Below, piece by piece: positions 6,851 through 16,111 of a DNA stretch of 32,346 bases. The notes below the pieces were generated by a model, which did no database searches, had not been told where the DNA came from, and was given only the letters and a program-made list of their open reading frames with translations. The stretch covers positions 1 through 32,346 of the forward strand of contig CAMBGF010000007.1 of the NCBI GenBank assembly GCA_945866135.1, written 5' to 3'. The stretch's first letter is position 1. Every line of letters starts with the position of its first letter. The position numbers and the translations under genes were made by a program. This DNA is from Bifidobacterium breve. GTDB taxonomy: Bacteria; Actinomycetota; Actinomycetes; S36-B12; UBA5976.

Positions 6851-7642
6851 GTGTCTGAAAATGAAAGTGACTTAGGTCGGGCAGCGCAGGAAGCACGCAC
6901 CCGCATCCTTTCTCAAATCGCCAATGGACAGCTGCGGCCTGGCCAAAAACTTGGCGCAGAACGTGACTTAGCAATTGAAATGCAAGTAAGTCGATCCACA
7001 CTTCGCCAGGCACTAACTGTGCTGGAAGAAACTGGAGTTGTAAGAAGGCTTCCTGGGCGAGGGGGCGGTACTTTTGTTTCTTCCGAAAAAATTGATCGAG
7101 ACTTATCCCAAATCGTGGGAGTACCTTCTTTGCTTCGCGGCCAAGGATTTACTGCTGGCACAAGATTAATAAGTGCATCAGTGATTCCGGCTGATGTAAA
7201 AACTCAAATAGCATTGGGCTTAATGGATGGTGACCACATTTTTGATGTGATTCGAATCCGATTAGCGGATAGCGTGCCAATTTCGCTGGAACATGCAAGA
7301 TTTCCGGCAGAAATGTTTCCAGGATTACTCGAACGTCCCCTTGGAAATTCCCTCTATGAATTATTGAGCAAACATTACGAGACCACACCAGATGAAGCGG
7401 TAGAACATATCGATTTGGTGAATGCCTCTATCGACGAAGCGCGAATCCTTGAAGTATCAATTGGTTCGCCATTGCTTTCGGTAACTCGAACCACAATGGA
7501 CACCAGAGGTAGAAAAATTGAATATTCCCATGATCTATTTCGAGGCGACCGGACCCGAATTACGGTTCGAACTAAAGGTCGCCCAGCTACCGCAGAACAA
7601 CCAGGCCAACGCGGGCGAACTGTTGAGTTAAAAGACATTTAA
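6851..7642 (+). CDS. GntR-family transcriptional regulator, HutC subfamily (UTRA domain)
   Basis: The 263-residue regulator has an N-terminal winged helix-turn-helix (about 9-77: LGAERDLAIEMQVSRSTLRQAL, then the wing GVVRRLPGRGGGTFV). A UTRA effector domain follows (about 95-235), with VIRIRLADSVPISLEHARFP and the C-terminal IEYSHDLFRGDR typical of HutC-type proteins. It starts at GTG 24 bases after the SDR stop, at the end of the microcompartment operon. It is therefore the likely local regulator, sensing a pathway compound such as an amino alcohol or its phosphate; the ligand is inference. The tail after about 240 is basic and disordered (KGRPATAEQPGQRGR). Whether it represses or activates cannot be seen from the sequence. 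Confidence 0.92.
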   Translation: MSENESDLGRAAQEARTRILSQIANGQLRPGQKLGAERDLAIEMQVSRSTLRQALTVLEETGVVRRLPGRGGGTFVSSEKIDRDLSQIVGVPSLLRGQGFTAGTRLISASVIPADVKTQIALGLMDGDHIFDVIRIRLADSVPISLEHARFPAEMFPGLLERPLGNSLYELLSKHYETTPDEAVEHIDLVNASIDEARILEVSIGSPLLSVTRTTMDTRGRKIEYSHDLFRGDRTRITVRTKGRPATAEQPGQRGRTVELKDI

Positions 7643-7675
7643 CGCCTAAAAGAATTACCTTTTGCCAGCCCACAG

Positions 7676-7687
7676 ATTGGATACAAT
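7676..7687 (+). promoter_or_regulatory. Leaderless promoter -10 box with overlapping dyad (CoA-transferase operon)
   Basis: ATTGGATACAAT is an imperfect palindrome (ATTG...CAAT), and its right part, TACAAT, is a good -10 hexamer at 7682-7687. Seven bases downstream of the box is the A of the CoA-transferase ATG, so the transcript would be leaderless. A GntR dimer on the dyad would block RNA polymerase, making it a plausible autoregulatory site for the FCD regulator at 8800. Confidence 0.4.
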
Positions 7688-7693
7688 CAGGGT

Positions 7694-8803
7694 ATGGGTG
7701 CGTTAGACGGTCTAGTCGTGGCAGATTTCACGCGAGTTTTGGCTGGACCCTATGCAACTATGCTGCTCGGGGACATGGGCGCAACTGTTATCAAAGTTGA
7801 GCGCCCCGAGGTTGGCGACGACACTCGCCATTGGGGTCCACCCTTTGATGAGGCGGGGCGAGCCACCTACTTTGAATCTGTAAATCGAAACAAGACCTCC
7901 GTTGCAATAGATATGACAACGCCCGCTGGAATTACTGAAGCTCACGAATTGATAAAGCGGGCAGACATTGTTATTCATAATTTCCCACCCAGCCTTAGTC
8001 ACAAATTTGGACTTGACTACGTTTCGGTAAAAAATCTGAAGACTGATGTTATTTACTGCTCGATCACTGGATTTGGTTCGGGCGCTGGGGCAGCGATGCC
8101 TGGATATGATTTGTTAGTCCAAGCTATGGGCGGATTAATGAGTGTTACCGGACCTGCGCCAGGACACCCGACAAAAGTTGGTGTTGCTTTAGTTGATGTC
8201 ATCACTGGCATGCATGCAACGATCGGAATTCTTGCTGCCCTAAACCATCGCAATTCTTCTGGCGAAGGCCAAGAAATCGAAGTTAACTTACTTTCCTCAC
8301 TTCTGTCGGCAATGGTCAATCAAGCAAGCTCATTTGTAAGCGGGGGAGTTGTGCCAGGAATTCTCGGTAATGCGCACCCATCGATTAGTCCTTACGAGGT
8401 TTACCAAACTTTAGATCGATCGATAGTAATTGCGGTTGGAAATGATGGCCAGTTTGTTAAATTATGCGATGAATTGGGAATTCCAGAAATCGCTAGTGAT
8501 GTCAGATTTGCGACAAATCCTGATCGGGTAGCAAATCGGGATGAATTAAATGAAATTCTTAGTGCGCAATTTTCCAAGCAGGGTGCCGATCATTGGTGGA
8601 AGGCGCTATCGAGCTGCGGTGTTCCGTGCGGACCAATCAACGCCATTGATGATGCATTTGAATTGGCAACTTCGCTAGAACTAAATCCAATTATCACGAT
8701 TGAGCAAGATGGGCAATTGCGTCGCCAAATTGCAAATCCAATTACGTTTTCCAAAACTCCAGTTCGTTACGACGTAGCCCCACCAAGCTTGGATGAAGCA
8801 TGA
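7694..8803 (+). CDS. CaiB/BaiF family III CoA-transferase
   Basis: The 369-residue protein is a family III CoA-transferase, which moves CoA between carboxylates through aspartyl thioester intermediates. The N terminus (MGALDGLVVADFTRVLAGPYATMLLGD, then GATVIKVERPEVGDDTR) is family-typical, and the catalytic Asp is Asp139 in PGYDLLVQAMGG. CGVPCGPIN near the C terminus is also characteristic. The substrate pair is not visible; frc, caiB, bbsF and succinyl-CoA-type enzymes share these motifs. It lies just after the microcompartment operon but has its own promoter-like signal and regulator, so a link to propionyl-CoA handling is possible but unproven. Its stop overlaps the next start (ATGA). Confidence 0.9.
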   Translation: MGALDGLVVADFTRVLAGPYATMLLGDMGATVIKVERPEVGDDTRHWGPPFDEAGRATYFESVNRNKTSVAIDMTTPAGITEAHELIKRADIVIHNFPPSLSHKFGLDYVSVKNLKTDVIYCSITGFGSGAGAAMPGYDLLVQAMGGLMSVTGPAPGHPTKVGVALVDVITGMHATIGILAALNHRNSSGEGQEIEVNLLSSLLSAMVNQASSFVSGGVVPGILGNAHPSISPYEVYQTLDRSIVIAVGNDGQFVKLCDELGIPEIASDVRFATNPDRVANRDELNEILSAQFSKQGADHWWKALSSCGVPCGPINAIDDAFELATSLELNPIITIEQDGQLRRQIANPITFSKTPVRYDVAPPSLDEA

Positions 8804-9447
8804 GTGAATTAGTAACGGCGCAAGAAGGAGTCCTGCGAGAGTTACGCTTGCAAATCGCTTCTGGAAAACTCAGCCCTGGTCAGCAAGTAATTCAAGATGC
8901 CCTCGCGGCAAGTCTTGGAGTTAGCCGGGTACCACTGCGAGAAGCCCTAAAAGTTCTTGAAGGCGAAGGACAAGTTATTTATCATCCGCATCGCGGCTAT
9001 TTTGTGGCCGACTTGAGTGTGGCCGACTTGGTCGAGGTTTATCGAATTCGCTCAATCCTGGAAGACGAAGCGCTGCGAGTCGGGGTGCCATTGCTGACCA
9101 ATGAAGACATCGAATATTTAGAAGACATTTTGGTGGATGTTGAGTCGGCAGCTAAAACTGGCAACGTCACGGCTGTGACTGCGGCCAATCGGCGCTTCCA
9201 TTTCGCAATTTTTGAAGCAAGCAATATGCCTCGGTTAGTTCGCATGATTCGAAACCAATGGGATGCAACTGATGCTTATCGCAGTGTTTACTTCGCAACT
9301 CCCGCAAATTTGGCCCACATGAACACCGAACACCGATCCATGATTGCAGCGCTAGTGGCCCGCGATGTGGAAAAGTCCATTGCGCAACAGGCTGCCCACC
9401 GAGAAAACTCAGTGACAGTTGTAAGCCAGGCAATCAATAAGTCTTGA
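8800..9447 (+). CDS. GntR-family transcriptional regulator, FadR subfamily (FCD domain)
   Basis: The 215-residue protein has a winged helix-turn-helix at about 8-75 (QDALAASLGVSRVPLREALKVLEGEG, wing YHPHRGYFV). An all-helical FCD ligand-binding domain follows at about 80-210. Three histidines in FCD metal-site positions are visible: RRFHFAIF, NTEHRSM and AAHREN. FCD regulators usually sense carboxylates or acyl compounds, which suits control of the CoA-transferase gene it overlaps (ATGA). It is distinct from the UTRA-type GntR at 6851, so two regulators of different subfamilies sit within 2 kb. The likely operator is the dyad at 7676-7687. Confidence 0.93.
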   Translation: MSELVTAQEGVLRELRLQIASGKLSPGQQVIQDALAASLGVSRVPLREALKVLEGEGQVIYHPHRGYFVADLSVADLVEVYRIRSILEDEALRVGVPLLTNEDIEYLEDILVDVESAAKTGNVTAVTAANRRFHFAIFEASNMPRLVRMIRNQWDATDAYRSVYFATPANLAHMNTEHRSMIAALVARDVEKSIAQQAAHRENSVTVVSQAINKS

Positions 9448-9491
9448 GCTTGCTTAGGCGAGGGGATTTCCTTATTTTGCAAGGGTTTCGC

Positions 9492-9497
9492 TATTCT
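9492..9497 (+). promoter_or_regulatory. Candidate -10 box for leaderless argS
   Basis: TATTCT lies eight bases before the argS ATG, and no Shine-Dalgarno is present between them, so a leaderless argS transcript is likely. A -35 box at good spacing was not found. Confidence 0.35.
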
Positions 9498-9505
9498 TAG
9501 TTGGT

Positions 9506-11191
9506 ATGACCCCGCAGGAACTAGCCGATCACATTCGATCCGCAGTTATGGCTGCAATTTCCACTGGTCAACTGACACTTTCGCAAGCCGATATCCCGCT
9601 TGAGATTGTTGTAGAGCGGCCAAAAAATTTAGATCATGGCGACTGGGCAACTAATATTGCGATGCAATTAGGTAAAAAAGCGGGTCTCAACCCACGCGCT
9701 GCTGCTGAAATTTTGCAACCATTTCTAGCACAACTTCCAGGTGTTGTTGAAGTTGATATTGCCGGACCTGGATTTATTAACCTTCGACTTTCCGCTGCTA
9801 GTCAAGGTGAGTTGGCCCTAGACATAATTGCCAAAGGAAATGCGTTTGGTCGAGGCAACAAGCTTGCTGGCAAAAAAATTAACGTGGAATTTATCTCTGC
9901 TAATCCAACTGGACCGCTGCACTTGGGACACACCAGATGGGCTGCGGTGGGCGATGCGATCGCTCGAGTGTTAGAAGCTGAAGGCGCCCAGTCATCACGA
10001 GAGTTCTATGTTAATGACTTAGGTGTTCAGATGGATAAGTTTGGGGCTTCAGTAAAAGCCGCAGCACTCGGTGAAACTATTGCTGAAGATGGTTATCACG
10101 GCGCCTACATTCCTGAATTAGCAGAACAAGTAGTCTTGCAAAATCCAGAAATTGTAAATCTGCCCGAGCCCGAACGCACTGATGCGTTTCGAGATGCGGC
10201 TTACGCATTGCAGTTAGTAGATCAAAAGCGAGTCCTTGACAATTTCAATACTCATTTTGATGTTTGGTATTCGGAAAAGTCGCTTCACACTTCTGGAGCC
10301 GTAGAGCGTGGGTTTGAAAAACTTAAATCCCAAGGTCACATGTTTATTGAAGGTGGCGCAACTTGGCTTCGAACCAGTGACTTCGACGACGATAAAGATC
10401 GAGTACTCGTTAAAGCCGATGGCGCATTAACTTACTTTGCCTCTGACACCGCTTATTATGTGGACAAACGTAATCGCGGCTTTGACTTATGCATCTACTT
10501 ACTTGGCGCCGATCATCATGGATATGTGAATCGGTTGCGGGCAGTTGCAGCTTGCGCAGGTGATGATCCTGATGAAAATATTCAAATTTTGATTGGCCAG
10601 ATGGTCAAGATGCTTAAGAACGGTGAAGAAGTTCGGCTATCAAAGCGGGCCGGAAATATCATCACGCTGGAAGATTTGGTTGATGAAGTTGGCGTTGATG
10701 CGGCGCGCTATTCCCTTATTCGTTACCCCGTTGAATCACCCCTTGTTTTGGATTTGGATTTGTTGGTATCAAGTACTAATGACAATCCGGTTTATTACGT
10801 GCAGTATGCCCATGCCCGAATTGCTTCGGTAATTCGTAACGCTGCCGAGCTTGGCTTAATACCTGCAAACACCTCAGATTGGGATCCAAAAACTTTCGAT
10901 CCTGCGGAACTTTCTGATGCTCGCGAAGGCGCCCTGCTTGGATTACTTGCGGACTACCCGCGCGTAGTTGCCAGCGCCGCAGAACTTCGGGAACCTCATC
11001 GAATAGCGCGGTATATCGAAGAAGTTGCCACAAGCTATCACTCGTTTTATGCCTCATGTCGGGTTTTGCCCCAAGGTGATGAACCCGTTACTGCACGTAA
11101 CATTTCCCGGCTTTGGTTGTGTGGCGCTACCTGCCAAGTCATATTTAATGGCTTGGAATTGCTAGGTGTAAGTGCACCCGAGAGAATGTAA
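9506..11191 (+). CDS. argS: Arginyl-tRNA synthetase
   Basis: The 561-residue class I synthetase charges tRNA-Arg in the cytoplasm. An N-terminal Add-1-type domain (about 1-110) is followed by the signature HLGH (139-142, in ANPTGPLHLGHTRWA) and a KMSKS-equivalent RLSKRAGN (about 377-384). The C-terminal helical anticodon-binding (DALR) domain carries SCRVLP near the end. The usual KMSK lysine spacing is modified, as is common in ArgRS. argS directly upstream of lysA-hom-thrC-thrB is a classic actinobacterial arrangement. No Shine-Dalgarno precedes the ATG. Confidence 0.97.
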   Translation: MTPQELADHIRSAVMAAISTGQLTLSQADIPLEIVVERPKNLDHGDWATNIAMQLGKKAGLNPRAAAEILQPFLAQLPGVVEVDIAGPGFINLRLSAASQGELALDIIAKGNAFGRGNKLAGKKINVEFISANPTGPLHLGHTRWAAVGDAIARVLEAEGAQSSREFYVNDLGVQMDKFGASVKAAALGETIAEDGYHGAYIPELAEQVVLQNPEIVNLPEPERTDAFRDAAYALQLVDQKRVLDNFNTHFDVWYSEKSLHTSGAVERGFEKLKSQGHMFIEGGATWLRTSDFDDDKDRVLVKADGALTYFASDTAYYVDKRNRGFDLCIYLLGADHHGYVNRLRAVAACAGDDPDENIQILIGQMVKMLKNGEEVRLSKRAGNIITLEDLVDEVGVDAARYSLIRYPVESPLVLDLDLLVSSTNDNPVYYVQYAHARIASVIRNAAELGLIPANTSDWDPKTFDPAELSDAREGALLGLLADYPRVVASAAELREPHRIARYIEEVATSYHSFYASCRVLPQGDEPVTARNISRLWLCGATCQVIFNGLELLGVSAPERM

Positions 11192-11193
11192 TT

Positions 11194-12534
11194 ATGTCTG
11201 GGCAACTTAATCCGCAAATCTGGCCAGCATCAGCAACACGAAATTCAGCGGGCGAAATTTCTATTGCAGGTTTGTCGGTAACTGAAATTGCCAAAGAATA
11301 TGGCACTCCAGTTTTCGTTTTTGATGAGGCTGACGTGCGAAAGCGTGCCAGGGATTACGTAACGGCCTTCACAGTTGATGACATCCAAACCACAGTGCAC
11401 TATGCAGCTAAAGCATTTATTACTACCAAAATTGCGCAATGGGTTCATCAAGAGGGTCTCGGTATAGATGTGGCAAGTGCCGGCGAACTTGAAGTGGCAT
11501 TGCGCGCTGGAATTGATCCAAGTCACATCATCATGCACGGTAATAACAAGAGCGTTAGCGATCTTGAGCGCGCAGTTGAAGTGGGTGTTGCGCGAATAGT
11601 TATTGATAGCTTGATTGAGATTGAGCGACTCAATGCGATCGCAGCCAGGGCCGGCATAGTTCAGCAAGTTTTATTACGGCTCACGGTAGGTGTAGAAGCA
11701 CATACCCATGAAGCAATTTCCACTGCTCATGAAGATCAAAAATTCGGTTTATCAGTTGCTTCTGGTATGGCTATGGCTGCAGTCGAAAGTGTTTTAGCTT
11801 GCGATGCTTTGTCGCTGGCTGGCTTGCACTCACACATAGGTTCACAAATCTTTGACGCTACCGGGTTTGAATTAGCTACCCATCGAGTGGTTGATTTTGC
11901 AGCGCAGATTCGGGACATTCACGGAATCTCTGTGAGTGAGTTGGATGTTGGCGGCGGCATGGGAATTGCTTATGTTGCTGGCGATGATCCGTTGGATGTT
12001 TTTGAAATGGCAAATTCCATATTGGACATAGTTCGAACTCAATGCGCGCGAGTTAAGTTACCAATTCCGCATATCAGCGTGGAACCAGGACGAGCAATTA
12101 TTGGAAATCCTGGAATCACCGTTTATGAAGTTGGAACTGTGAAACCAGTAGTACTTGATAGTGGAATGGTTCGGCACTACATATCAGTTGATGGTGGCAT
12201 GAGCGACAACATTCGCACTGCGCTATACGACGCGCAATACAGCATTAGTTTGGCTAACCGAACACCTGGCGATCTGCAGGTAATTTCTCGAGTGGTTGGA
12301 AAACATTGCGAAACTGGTGACATTGTTGTTCGAGATTGTGAGTTGCCTGCAGACATCCGACCTGGAGATCTGGTGGCGGTAGCAGCAACTGGCGCATATT
12401 GCAGATCCATGGCCAGCAACTACAACCACATTCCTCGCCCAGCCGTAGTGAGTGTGGCACGCGGGGTATCGCAAGTACTGCTTCGCCGAGAATCAATAGC
12501 GGACGTGCTGGCAACGGACCCAGGAATCAATTAG
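11194..12534 (+). CDS. lysA: Diaminopimelate decarboxylase
   Basis: The 446-residue enzyme makes L-lysine from meso-diaminopimelate with PLP. It is a fold-type III decarboxylase: PLP Lys73 in HYAAKAF, the barrel motif HSHIGSQIFD, the glycine-rich GGGMGIAY, SVEPGRAI, and an active-site cysteine loop CETGD (Cys372, normally CESGD). The length is normal for Actinobacteria. It begins three bases after argS and is probably cotranscribed. LysA supplies lysine at the end of the aspartate pathway, and hom downstream draws from the same aspartate semialdehyde pool. Confidence 0.97.
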   Translation: MSGQLNPQIWPASATRNSAGEISIAGLSVTEIAKEYGTPVFVFDEADVRKRARDYVTAFTVDDIQTTVHYAAKAFITTKIAQWVHQEGLGIDVASAGELEVALRAGIDPSHIIMHGNNKSVSDLERAVEVGVARIVIDSLIEIERLNAIAARAGIVQQVLLRLTVGVEAHTHEAISTAHEDQKFGLSVASGMAMAAVESVLACDALSLAGLHSHIGSQIFDATGFELATHRVVDFAAQIRDIHGISVSELDVGGGMGIAYVAGDDPLDVFEMANSILDIVRTQCARVKLPIPHISVEPGRAIIGNPGITVYEVGTVKPVVLDSGMVRHYISVDGGMSDNIRTALYDAQYSISLANRTPGDLQVISRVVGKHCETGDIVVRDCELPADIRPGDLVAVAATGAYCRSMASNYNHIPRPAVVSVARGVSQVLLRRESIADVLATDPGIN

Positions 12535-12645
12535 CACCTAACCAGCCACGTATTTGGCTAGATTCCGCGCTTTCTGCCAGACTTAGAGGGCTTTGCCAAG
12601 GCTAACCGAGCCACTTGTTTCGGCGCTGTATTAATACTGCATTAA

Positions 12646-12657
12646 TAAGGAGAAAAA
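12646..12657 (+). promoter_or_regulatory. Shine-Dalgarno of hom with palindromic upstream sequence
   Basis: AAGGAG lies about seven bases before the hom ATG. Upstream is the perfect palindrome GTATTAATAC (12628-12637). The string ATTAATAAGGAG also occurs before rpmE (28193-28204), so it may simply be a favoured translation-start context. The 123-base gap (12535-12657) also holds a weak AGCCA...TGGCT dyad but no terminator or clear leader peptide. Confidence 0.45.
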
Positions 12658-13947
12658 ATGAGTTCCCCAATAACTGTTGCGCTACTGGGTGGTGGAACTG
12701 TTGGGGCCAGTGTTGCTCACTTGCTTTCCGAAAGTGCAGCTGATTTAACGGCGCGCATTGGCAGTGAACTGAAGTTGATCGGCGTTGCAGTCCAAGACAT
12801 CTCCAAGCCACGCCCTGGTGTTGATCCAAATTTACTGACAACTGACGCGGCAGCACTTGCTGCCTCTGGCGCAGATATTGTGATCGAAGTAATCGGTGGC
12901 ATTGAGCCCGCAAAAACTTTGATCGAATCTGCAATTGCGCATGGCTCATCCGTTGTAACTGCCAATAAAGCATTGCTTGCAGCGCACGGCGCGCACCTGC
13001 ATAAACTTGCTGAAGATGCTGGCGTTGATTTGTATTACGAAGCTGCAGTTGCCGGCGCAATTCCATTACTTCGCCCGTTACGCGAATCATTATCTGGTGA
13101 TAAAGTAACAAAAATTCTTGGAATCGTAAATGGCACAACAAACTTTATTTTGAGCAAGATGTACAACGATGGCGCAGCTTATGAAACTGTACTTAAGGAA
13201 GCGCAAGATTTGGGTTACGCAGAATCGGATCCAACTGCTGACGTTGAAGGATTTGATAGCGCAGCTAAGGCTGCAATTCTTGCGGGACTAGCTTTTCATA
13301 CGAACGTCACCGCGGAAGATGTTTACCGCGAAGGAATGACTAAAGTCACTGCAGATGACATCGCAGCTGCAAAGTCTCTCGGGTATGTCATCAAATTACT
13401 TGCAATTGCGGAACTTACTGACGATGAAAAAGGCATTATCGTGCGCGTGCACCCTTCGATGATTCCAGCAACTCATCCATTAGCAAGTGTGCGAGATGCC
13501 TTCAACGCCGTTTTTGTAGAAGCGCATTCTGCTGGCGAAGTTATGTTTTATGGTCGAGGCGCAGGAGGCGCACCTACGGCAAGTTCGGTAGTGGGTGACA
13601 TAGTTGCAGCCGCTCGAAATCGTTTAGCCGGATCGTTAGGTCCTGCGCAAAGTATTTATGCAGATTTAGAGTTGCGACCAATAGGTGAGGCTAAAACTTC
13701 CTATTATTTGAACCTGAAAGTAGCAGACGAGTCAGGTGTGCTAGCTGCCATCTCGAATGAATTTGCAAAGCATGACGTATCAATTCAGGCAGTTCGCCAA
13801 GATGGTCAAGGTGACGCTGCCAATTTGATCATCCGGACTCACCAAGCACCAGAGTCTCGATTGAGGGCAACTGTTGAAGCTTTAGAAAATATGAAAGCTG
13901 TTCGGGAAGTACTTGGTGTGATGCGAGTCGAAGGCGCAGGCGCGTAG
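12658..13947 (+). CDS. hom: Homoserine dehydrogenase (with ACT domain)
   Basis: The 429-residue enzyme reduces aspartate semialdehyde to homoserine, the branch point to threonine and methionine. The N-terminal Rossmann motif is [12 protein letters not shown] (7-18). The catalytic region includes [12 protein letters not shown] and [24 protein letters not shown]-terminal ACT domain (about 350-429, with [21 protein letters not shown]) matches the threonine feedback-sensitive type. It is monofunctional, with no aspartokinase fusion. It is followed by thrC after two bases. Confidence 0.97.
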   Translation: MSSPITVALLGGGTVGASVAHLLSESAADLTARIGSELKLIGVAVQDISKPRPGVDPNLLTTDAAALAASGADIVIEVIGGIEPAKTLIESAIAHGSSVVTANKALLAAHGAHLHKLAEDAGVDLYYEAAVAGAIPLLRPLRESLSGDKVTKILGIVNGTTNFILSKMYNDGAAYETVLKEAQDLGYAESDPTADVEGFDSAAKAAILAGLAFHTNVTAEDVYREGMTKVTADDIAAAKSLGYVIKLLAIAELTDDEKGIIVRVHPSMIPATHPLASVRDAFNAVFVEAHSAGEVMFYGRGAGGAPTASSVVGDIVAAARNRLAGSLGPAQSIYADLELRPIGEAKTSYYLNLKVADESGVLAAISNEFAKHDVSIQAVRQDGQGDAANLIIRTHQAPESRLRATVEALENMKAVREVLGVMRVEGAGA

Positions 13948-13949
13948 TA

Positions 13950-15008
13950 ATGGCTCACATTTGGCGCGGAGTTATTGCGGAATATCGTGACCGTTTACCG
14001 ATTTCTCCTAATGACGTGGTCATAACTTTAGGTGAGGGCGGCACACCGCTTGTTTATGCCTGCACTTTGTCGGAAGCAACTGGCGCCAAGGTTTACTTAA
14101 AAGTTGAAGGCATGAACCCGACTGGATCCTTTAAAGATCGCGGGATGACAATGGCAATCACGGATGCTGCTCGAAATGGCGCCACTGCCGTAGTTTGCGC
14201 TTCCACCGGAAATACCAGCGCTTCAGCAGCAGCGTACGCAACTAAAGCTGGAATGAAATGTGCGGTCCTTGTTCCCCAGGGAAAAATTGCCATGGGAAAA
14301 CTTGCTCAAGCAGTAATTCATGGCGCAAGTATTTTGCAAGTTGACGGGAATTTTGATGATTGCTTGGACATAGCTCGCGGACTGGGACAGGACTATCCGA
14401 TTTCATTAGTGAATTCGGTAAACCCAGTGAGATTGCAGGGTCAAAAAACTGCGGCTTTTGAAATAGTTGATGAATTGGGTGATGCCCCAGATATTCATTG
14501 CTTACCTGTTGGAAATGCCGGAAATATTTCGGCGTATTGGATGGGCTTTACCGAGTATTACCAAGACAAGGTTTCAACTAAGCGGCCACAGCTATGGGGC
14601 TTCCAAGCCGCTGGCGCGGCGCCGTTCGTGGCAGGTCACCCAATTGCAAAGCCAGAAACTATCGCAACTGCAATTCGCATTGGTAAGCCAGCATCGTGGG
14701 ATTTAGCAATCGCAGCCCGCGACGATTCAGGCGGCTTAATTGACGCAGTAACTGATGAACAAATTTTGCAGGCTTATCGAATGTTGGCCGATAAAGAAGG
14801 ATTCTTTGTGGAACCATCAAGCGCGGCTTCTGTTGCTGGACTTTTGCAGCAAGCCCAGCGCGGCTTAGTTGATGCTGGCTCAACAATTGTTTGCACAGTA
14901 ACTGGCAATGGATTAAAAGATACGCAATGGGCGCTGGAAGATTCGCGAGATCCAGTCCTGATTCCAGTTGATGTTAAGGCCGCCGCCGCTGTATTAGGTC
15001 TTGCCTGA
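13950..15008 (+). CDS. thrC: Threonine synthase
   Basis: The 352-residue fold-type II PLP enzyme converts O-phosphohomoserine to threonine. The PLP lysine is Lys62 in GSFKDRGMT. The phosphate-binding loop appears as [12 protein letters not shown], and [14 protein letters not shown] contributes to the active site. The length and lack of an N-terminal extension fit the short actinobacterial form. It is operonic with hom upstream and overlaps thrB by one base at TGATG. Confidence 0.97.
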   Translation: MAHIWRGVIAEYRDRLPISPNDVVITLGEGGTPLVYACTLSEATGAKVYLKVEGMNPTGSFKDRGMTMAITDAARNGATAVVCASTGNTSASAAAYATKAGMKCAVLVPQGKIAMGKLAQAVIHGASILQVDGNFDDCLDIARGLGQDYPISLVNSVNPVRLQGQKTAAFEIVDELGDAPDIHCLPVGNAGNISAYWMGFTEYYQDKVSTKRPQLWGFQAAGAAPFVAGHPIAKPETIATAIRIGKPASWDLAIAARDDSGGLIDAVTDEQILQAYRMLADKEGFFVEPSSAASVAGLLQQAQRGLVDAGSTIVCTVTGNGLKDTQWALEDSRDPVLIPVDVKAAAAVLGLA

Positions 15009-15943
15009 TGTCACGCAAAGTTTCGGTATCCGTTCCGGCAACGAGTGCAAACCTTGGACCTGGTTATGACGCGCTTGGCCTAGCTCTAGAAATCCGCGAC
15101 TTCGTAACTGCAACTTTCACTGACGATAACAAGGTGACTGTTAATATCGTTGGTCAAGGCGCTGGCAAACTTCCAACTGATGAAACACATTTGATCGCAA
15201 AAACAATCATTGATGCCTGTAAAGCATTTGGCACCGAAGTAACTGGACTACATGTTGAGTGCAAGAATGCAATCCCGCAAGGTAGGGGATTAGGTTCCAG
15301 CGCCGCAGCAATAGTGGCTGGCTTAATTCTGGCGAGTGAATTAACTTACGCCCGTGCCAGCGAAGATGAGTTACTCCAGATGGCAAATGCGATCGAAGGT
15401 CACCCGGACAATGTGGCAGCCTGCTTACTCGGTGCGCTGACTATTGCTTGGCTGGAATCAGACAACAAAGCAAACAGCGTTTCGATGAATGTTCATGAGG
15501 ATATTTTTCCAGTTCTAGGAATCCCACAAACCCAGCTTGATACCCATAAAGCACGTGGTTTGATACCGGAAAATATTGCGCACGTGGATGCTGCTTTCAA
15601 TGCTGGGCGCTGCGCTCTTTTAGTCGCAGCCATGATCGGTAATCCAGATTTTTTACTCGAAGCGACCCAAGATAAATTGCATCAGCCATTTCGGGCAGTT
15701 GCCTACCATGAGTCAATGGAACTTATTGGCGTGCTTCGGGAAGCAGGCATTGCCGCCTGCATAAGTGGCGCTGGACCAACAGTTATCGCACTGACAACAT
15801 CTGATCAGGTCGCTCAAGCATCCGAAATCATCGCAAAATCTGGGTTTACTAGCGCTCCAGTGGCTGTGGCCGACCTAGGCGCAACGACTGAAGTATTGGA
15901 TTCGGGAGAGAGTAATTCAGCTCTGGAAACTAACGAAAACTAG
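15008..15943 (+). CDS. thrB: Homoserine kinase (GHMP family)
   Basis: The 311-residue GHMP-superfamily kinase phosphorylates homoserine for threonine synthase. Motif 1 is PATSANLGPGYDALG, the ATP-binding motif 2 is PQGRGLGSSAAAIVAG (90-105), and motif 3 is CISGAGPTVIAL near the C terminus. hom-thrC-thrB order is standard in Actinobacteria. The ATG overlaps the thrC stop, implying coupled translation. The C-terminal tail (SGESNSALETNEN) is short and polar. The 168-base gap to rho shows no convincing terminator. Confidence 0.97.
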   Translation: MSRKVSVSVPATSANLGPGYDALGLALEIRDFVTATFTDDNKVTVNIVGQGAGKLPTDETHLIAKTIIDACKAFGTEVTGLHVECKNAIPQGRGLGSSAAAIVAGLILASELTYARASEDELLQMANAIEGHPDNVAACLLGALTIAWLESDNKANSVSMNVHEDIFPVLGIPQTQLDTHKARGLIPENIAHVDAAFNAGRCALLVAAMIGNPDFLLEATQDKLHQPFRAVAYHESMELIGVLREAGIAACISGAGPTVIALTTSDQVAQASEIIAKSGFTSAPVAVADLGATTEVLDSGESNSALETNEN

Positions 15944-16111
15944 GGTTTCTAGCCCGGGAATTTCGCAGTTGTCGATTCGACCTGCTAGTGTTTTCACATC
16001 GGTTGAATTTCTTTCGCCGGACATCCCGCAAAATTTTAGCGAAACTCTCGCGCATTTCTGCTGGATAGAAAAATACGTAGAACTAACTACTCAAAACAAA
16101 GGGACACATAA

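Noticed and set aside
12541-12562. AGCCACGTATTTGGCT as a terminator or threonine attenuator before hom
   Set aside because: The stem is only 5 bp, no T-run follows, and no leader peptide rich in Thr or Ile was found.
12602-13141. 179-residue minus-strand ORF over the start of hom
   Set aside because: Its Gln/Leu/Arg-rich composition is what antisense translation of the hom sequence would give, and no ribosome binding site or domain was seen.
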